64,000 nt of DNA, taken from contig NC_135565.1 in NCBI RefSeq assembly GCF_964340395.1, positions 15,493,709-15,557,708 on the forward strand. The letters are read 5' to 3'. The translations under genes were made by a program, and so were the position numbers. The stretch comes from Glandiceps talaboti (Eukaryota; Hemichordata; Enteropneusta; Spengelidae). The notes beneath the pieces are model-generated. The model was not told where the DNA came from. It did no database searches and saw nothing but the letters and a program-made list of their open reading frames with translations. How positions within the stretch are numbered: the first letter of the stretch is position 1; every line of letters begins with the position of its first letter. Of this stretch, positions 61,301-64,000 are shown piece by piece.

Positions 61301-63522
61301 GATGGCAGCCGTGGATGAATCAGTAGGTCACGTGGTACAAGCATTGAAAGCTAACAAAATGTACAGCAATTCCATTATAATTGTTACCAGTGACAACGGG
61401 GGATTGACCAATAACCGCCCCGATGGTGCTGCCTCGAATTGGCCATTACGAGGAAGTAAGAATACCTTATGGGAAGGTGGAATACGTGGAAATGCCTTCA
61501 TTCACAGTCCGCTATTGAAACGACCAAAACGAGTGACGTCAGAAATGATGCACGTGTCTGATTGGATGCCAACATTATACCATGCGGCTGGTGGTGACGT
61601 CACCAATCTGCCAGATAGCTTAGATAGCTATAATCTATGGGACACTCTGTCTGAGTGAGTATTGGTTTACCCCATGAAATAATTTTTGTTTAGTTTCTTA
61701 ACCCTTGCAGTTGATATATGTATTAGCTTATATTCAGAATTAAGCCCATTATAATTTTGGGTGAGTGATATGATAGGTTATAGTATTTATTTCAACTACA
61801 TCGGCAACTATGATCAAGTGATCAAGTCTGTCTGACACTAATTTATGATAATTTTATTTACGATAAGTAATTTATGATAAGTAATTTATGAGAATCTTGT
61901 GCACAATAGCAAATGTGTTAATGTAATTTTACCGCATTCCTAATTATATATCATGATCATTGTACACTAAATTACAATATTCAGTGTATCTATTGTGTCC
62001 ATAGAGGGACGTCCTCACCAAGAATAGAAATTCTTCATAACATTGACCCAATAAATCAGAACGCAGCGTTACGAGTTGGTAGTTATAAGATTGTTGTTGG
62101 CAACATTGATTATAATGGGTGGTACAGACCAGATCACTTGGCAGGTAATTAGTTTTATGATTTGTTCCTATAGTTTAAGATAAGTGTAACCTTATCACAT
62201 GGCAAGTGGATATTATGGTTTTGGAAATCAATACAATGATGATTGGTGTAACTTGCTCACGTGACATGAATATTGTAGGGTGGACATGATTAGGGCATCC
62301 TGGGAAGGCAATGACAATAATGAATGATTGGTGTAGGTTGTTTTTGGCAATGAAGTGATGACAATATTAGTATTGCTATGGTAATAACGATTCTGACAAA
62401 CGTTATCATATCCTATCGTTCTCCCAATAATATATTTTACTTCAGAGGACTTTCAGAGTAAATGGAATTCGACCGCTGGTTCCCCAGTGATAGTAGATTG
62501 TGGGAAAAAACCAGGCCATGCAATGGAAAACTGTAAACCTGAAGAGAAGCCATGTTTGTTTGACATTGATAACGACCCTTGCGAATACAATAATTTAGCC
62601 AACAAGTATCCAGGTGAGAAGTTTGGTTATTAAGCAAATTTAGATTAATATTATCTTGGTAGGAAACTTAGCTAATGTGTAAATTTACATGATTAAGTAG
62701 CCCTGGCTTTAAGGACCTTCAAGTTGGTTAATATCTTAAGCATCCAGGTGAGAAGTTGGTTGTTTTTTAAATAGATGATTGTTAAACTTGGTTTATGTAT
62801 AATTTCATGATTAAGTAGCCATGGAGCTAGTTAAAACCCTTGATTAATATCTGAGGTGTCCAGGTGAGAAGCTTGGATATTATTTTACAAAAAGATTATT
62901 AAGTATCCAGGTGTGAAGCTTTGTTAATATGTAAATGTTGATGAAAAGTATCCCGTAAGCTTAGAAGCTTGGTTAATATACAAATTTGGATGACAAATAT
63001 TTAGATAAGTAGCTTGGTTAATATGTCCGTCGAGATGTCATCTAATATTGTTCACATGTATCAAATAGAAGCAGCTTAATTTCCATAATCTTTAAGATGA
63101 TATGTTAATATATAAAGACCCACTGTGTTGAATGACGTCACCATTGTGAACCGTTGGAAAGTTTTTTGTAGATGACGTCACCTTTATGAACGATTGGAAA
63201 ATAATTGTAGACTGCCTATGCTTAGATTCACATATTAAAGCAATTCGTAGATTTTTATTTGCTTTCTCTTTTTGACAACCGAATTACAATTTTATTAACA
63301 TAACTAAGAGAGAGTGAATCTGAGAAAACAGTTATTGATAATGAATGATAATTCACCTATATTTGTTTTCACCCTTTCCTTACAGATATTGTAGAGGGAC
63401 TGTTATCCCGACTACAAGCCTACAATGCCACGGCTGTTCCACCACTGAACACTGATATTGACCCGGAAGCAAATCCAGCAAAACATAATGGTGCATGGGT
63501 ACCATGGAAGAAACCTACATAA
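55891..63522 (+). CDS. Arylsulfatase B-like sulfatase, copy 2
   Basis: Coding exons 55891-56022, 56233-56392, 57779-57891, 58586-58693, 59220-59354, 59741-59867, 61297-61654, 62005-62144, 62446-62613, 63386-63522; 525 aa. Every intron phase matches copy 1, and exons 1-3, 6, 7 and 9 have identical lengths, so this is a tandem gene duplicate. It has a signal peptide, metal-binding DD (42-43), the formylglycine signature CSPTR at Cys81, LIGKWHLG, TSDNGG, NWPLRG, LWEGG, SDWMP and LFDIDNDP, so it should be active. The role is as for copy 1: hydrolysis of sugar sulfate esters on glycosaminoglycans or similar polymers. The intron after the active-site exon contains about 15 extra copies of that exon's end and donor. 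The true donor must be the first one (56392), because every longer version meets TGA within two codons. Confidence 0.94.
56336..57575 (+). repeat. About 16-unit, ~80-bp tandem array of the sulfatase active-site exon end plus 5' splice site
   Basis: The first unit is the real exon 2 end (to 56392). Units follow every 80-81 bp, each containing codons for (Q-P-I-)[12 protein letters not shown]-(H/Y)-P-I-H-L and then GTAAGTGA plus about 20 intron bases. All but the last, decayed unit (about 57540-57575) keep a perfect GTAAGT donor. Confidence 0.95.
57867..57981 (+). repeat. 47-bp triplication across the exon 3 donor of arylsulfatase 2
   Basis: TTATACCACTC(A/T)CTT(A/G)ATAG starts at 57867 (true exon), 57914 and 57961. 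The second unit keeps GGGAAG and the GTTAGTATCT donor; the third has lost the donor. Confidence 0.9.
58316..58510. repeat. Compound microsatellite (GTAT)n-(GT)n-(GTGTT)n
   Basis: Successive GTAT, GT and GTGTT/GCGTT runs in intron 3 of arylsulfatase 2. Open frames here are repeat artefacts. Confidence 0.95.
62601..62975 (+). repeat. Degenerate repeats of the exon 9 donor of arylsulfatase 2
   Basis: AAG(T/C)ATCCAGGTGAGAAG(C)TTGG-like phrases recur near 62605 (true), 62738, 62853, 62901 and 62946 with decreasing fidelity. The intervening sequence also repeats (GGTTAATAT, ATGATTAAGTAGCC). Confidence 0.75.
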
Positions 63523-64000
63523 ACGACAAATGTCGATTTTCACACTACGTGCAGGCAGATGCAATGTAGAAACTCGGGACTATGTTGTTGTTTTTTCGAT
63601 TTGAAATTACTGCTAACTCTGTTGACTCCAAGTGGATCTTATGTAAACCTACATATATGATGTGAGGCCACACATGACTACATTGCAGCTGTGGCCAATT
63701 AATACAATCAGTGTTTAAGTCAATACGAGATCCAATTAGATTTTAGCAGTGGTTTTGGTGGTAATGTCAAATTCAAAATAATCGGAAGATAAAGGGTATC
63801 TGCCTGGTTTTGGTGTGGAAAGCTACTTGACAGTCACTGACCTACGTCTATTGGAATTTCTAGTCAGTCTTCCGCTCTTATTCTATCGTATACAACCAGA
63901 AAGAATATTATGGTAATACTTCTAAAATGAACAAAACCAATAATGACAGTGTCAATGTTGTCCTAACAAATTAAGCAAAACATTATATGAGCTTGGTGTG
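63523..64000 (+). other. 3' UTR of arylsulfatase 2 and downstream sequence
   Basis: Follows the stop at 63520-63522. No canonical AATAAA was found in this stretch and no further gene is seen before the window ends. Confidence 0.5.

Noticed and set aside
1-64000. LTR retroelements, Polintons or other virus-derived elements
   Set aside because: No integrase, protease, capsid, envelope or long terminal direct repeats were recognised; the only reverse transcriptase remnant is LINE-type.

Overview
The window is AT-rich, intron-rich animal nuclear DNA: consensus GT-AG splice sites, short exons in long introns, many microsatellites, tRNA-derived SINEs, small terminal-inverted-repeat elements and a LINE fragment. 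Gene content (TTC17, a kinesin-9 motor, heparan-sulfate-type sulfotransferases, arylsulfatase-B-like genes) fits an invertebrate bilaterian, probably marine. The species cannot be fixed from sequence alone. No bacterial-type operons, CRISPR arrays, rRNA or convincing tRNA genes were seen.

Layout. 1-17418 (minus): TTC17, 16 coding exons visible, 3' end beyond the window. 17419-19613: short divergent intergenic region and 5' UTR. 19614-33878 (plus): a KIF6-type kinesin-9 gene, 16 coding exons, 1337 aa, with a serine/arginine-rich insert in motor loop L12 and a C-terminal IQ motif. About 35500-43300: a duplicated segment carrying two minus-strand sulfotransferase genes with intronless coding regions (384 and 400 aa); the second copy has a 949-bp LINE fragment at its stop codon. 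45431-52438 and 55891-63522 (plus): two tandem arylsulfatase-B-like genes, 10 coding exons each (540 and 525 aa), with matching intron phases and intact active-site residues.

Functional links. The divergent TTC17/kinesin pair joins two genes associated with cilia in other animals. The second half places two sulfate-adding enzymes beside two sulfate-removing enzymes.

The most striking structure is not a gene. In all four multi-exon genes, tandem duplications repeatedly span exon-intron junctions, copying a few tens of exon bases together with the splice site. I count ten clear cases. The extreme one is in the second arylsulfatase: about 16 units of ~80 bp, each carrying the end of the exon that encodes the formylglycine signature (C-T/S-P-T-R) plus a perfect GTAAGT donor. 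A two-and-a-half-unit version sits at the same junction of the first arylsulfatase. Reading past the true donor gives an immediate in-frame stop, so the extra sites look like decoys or by-products rather than extra coding exons.
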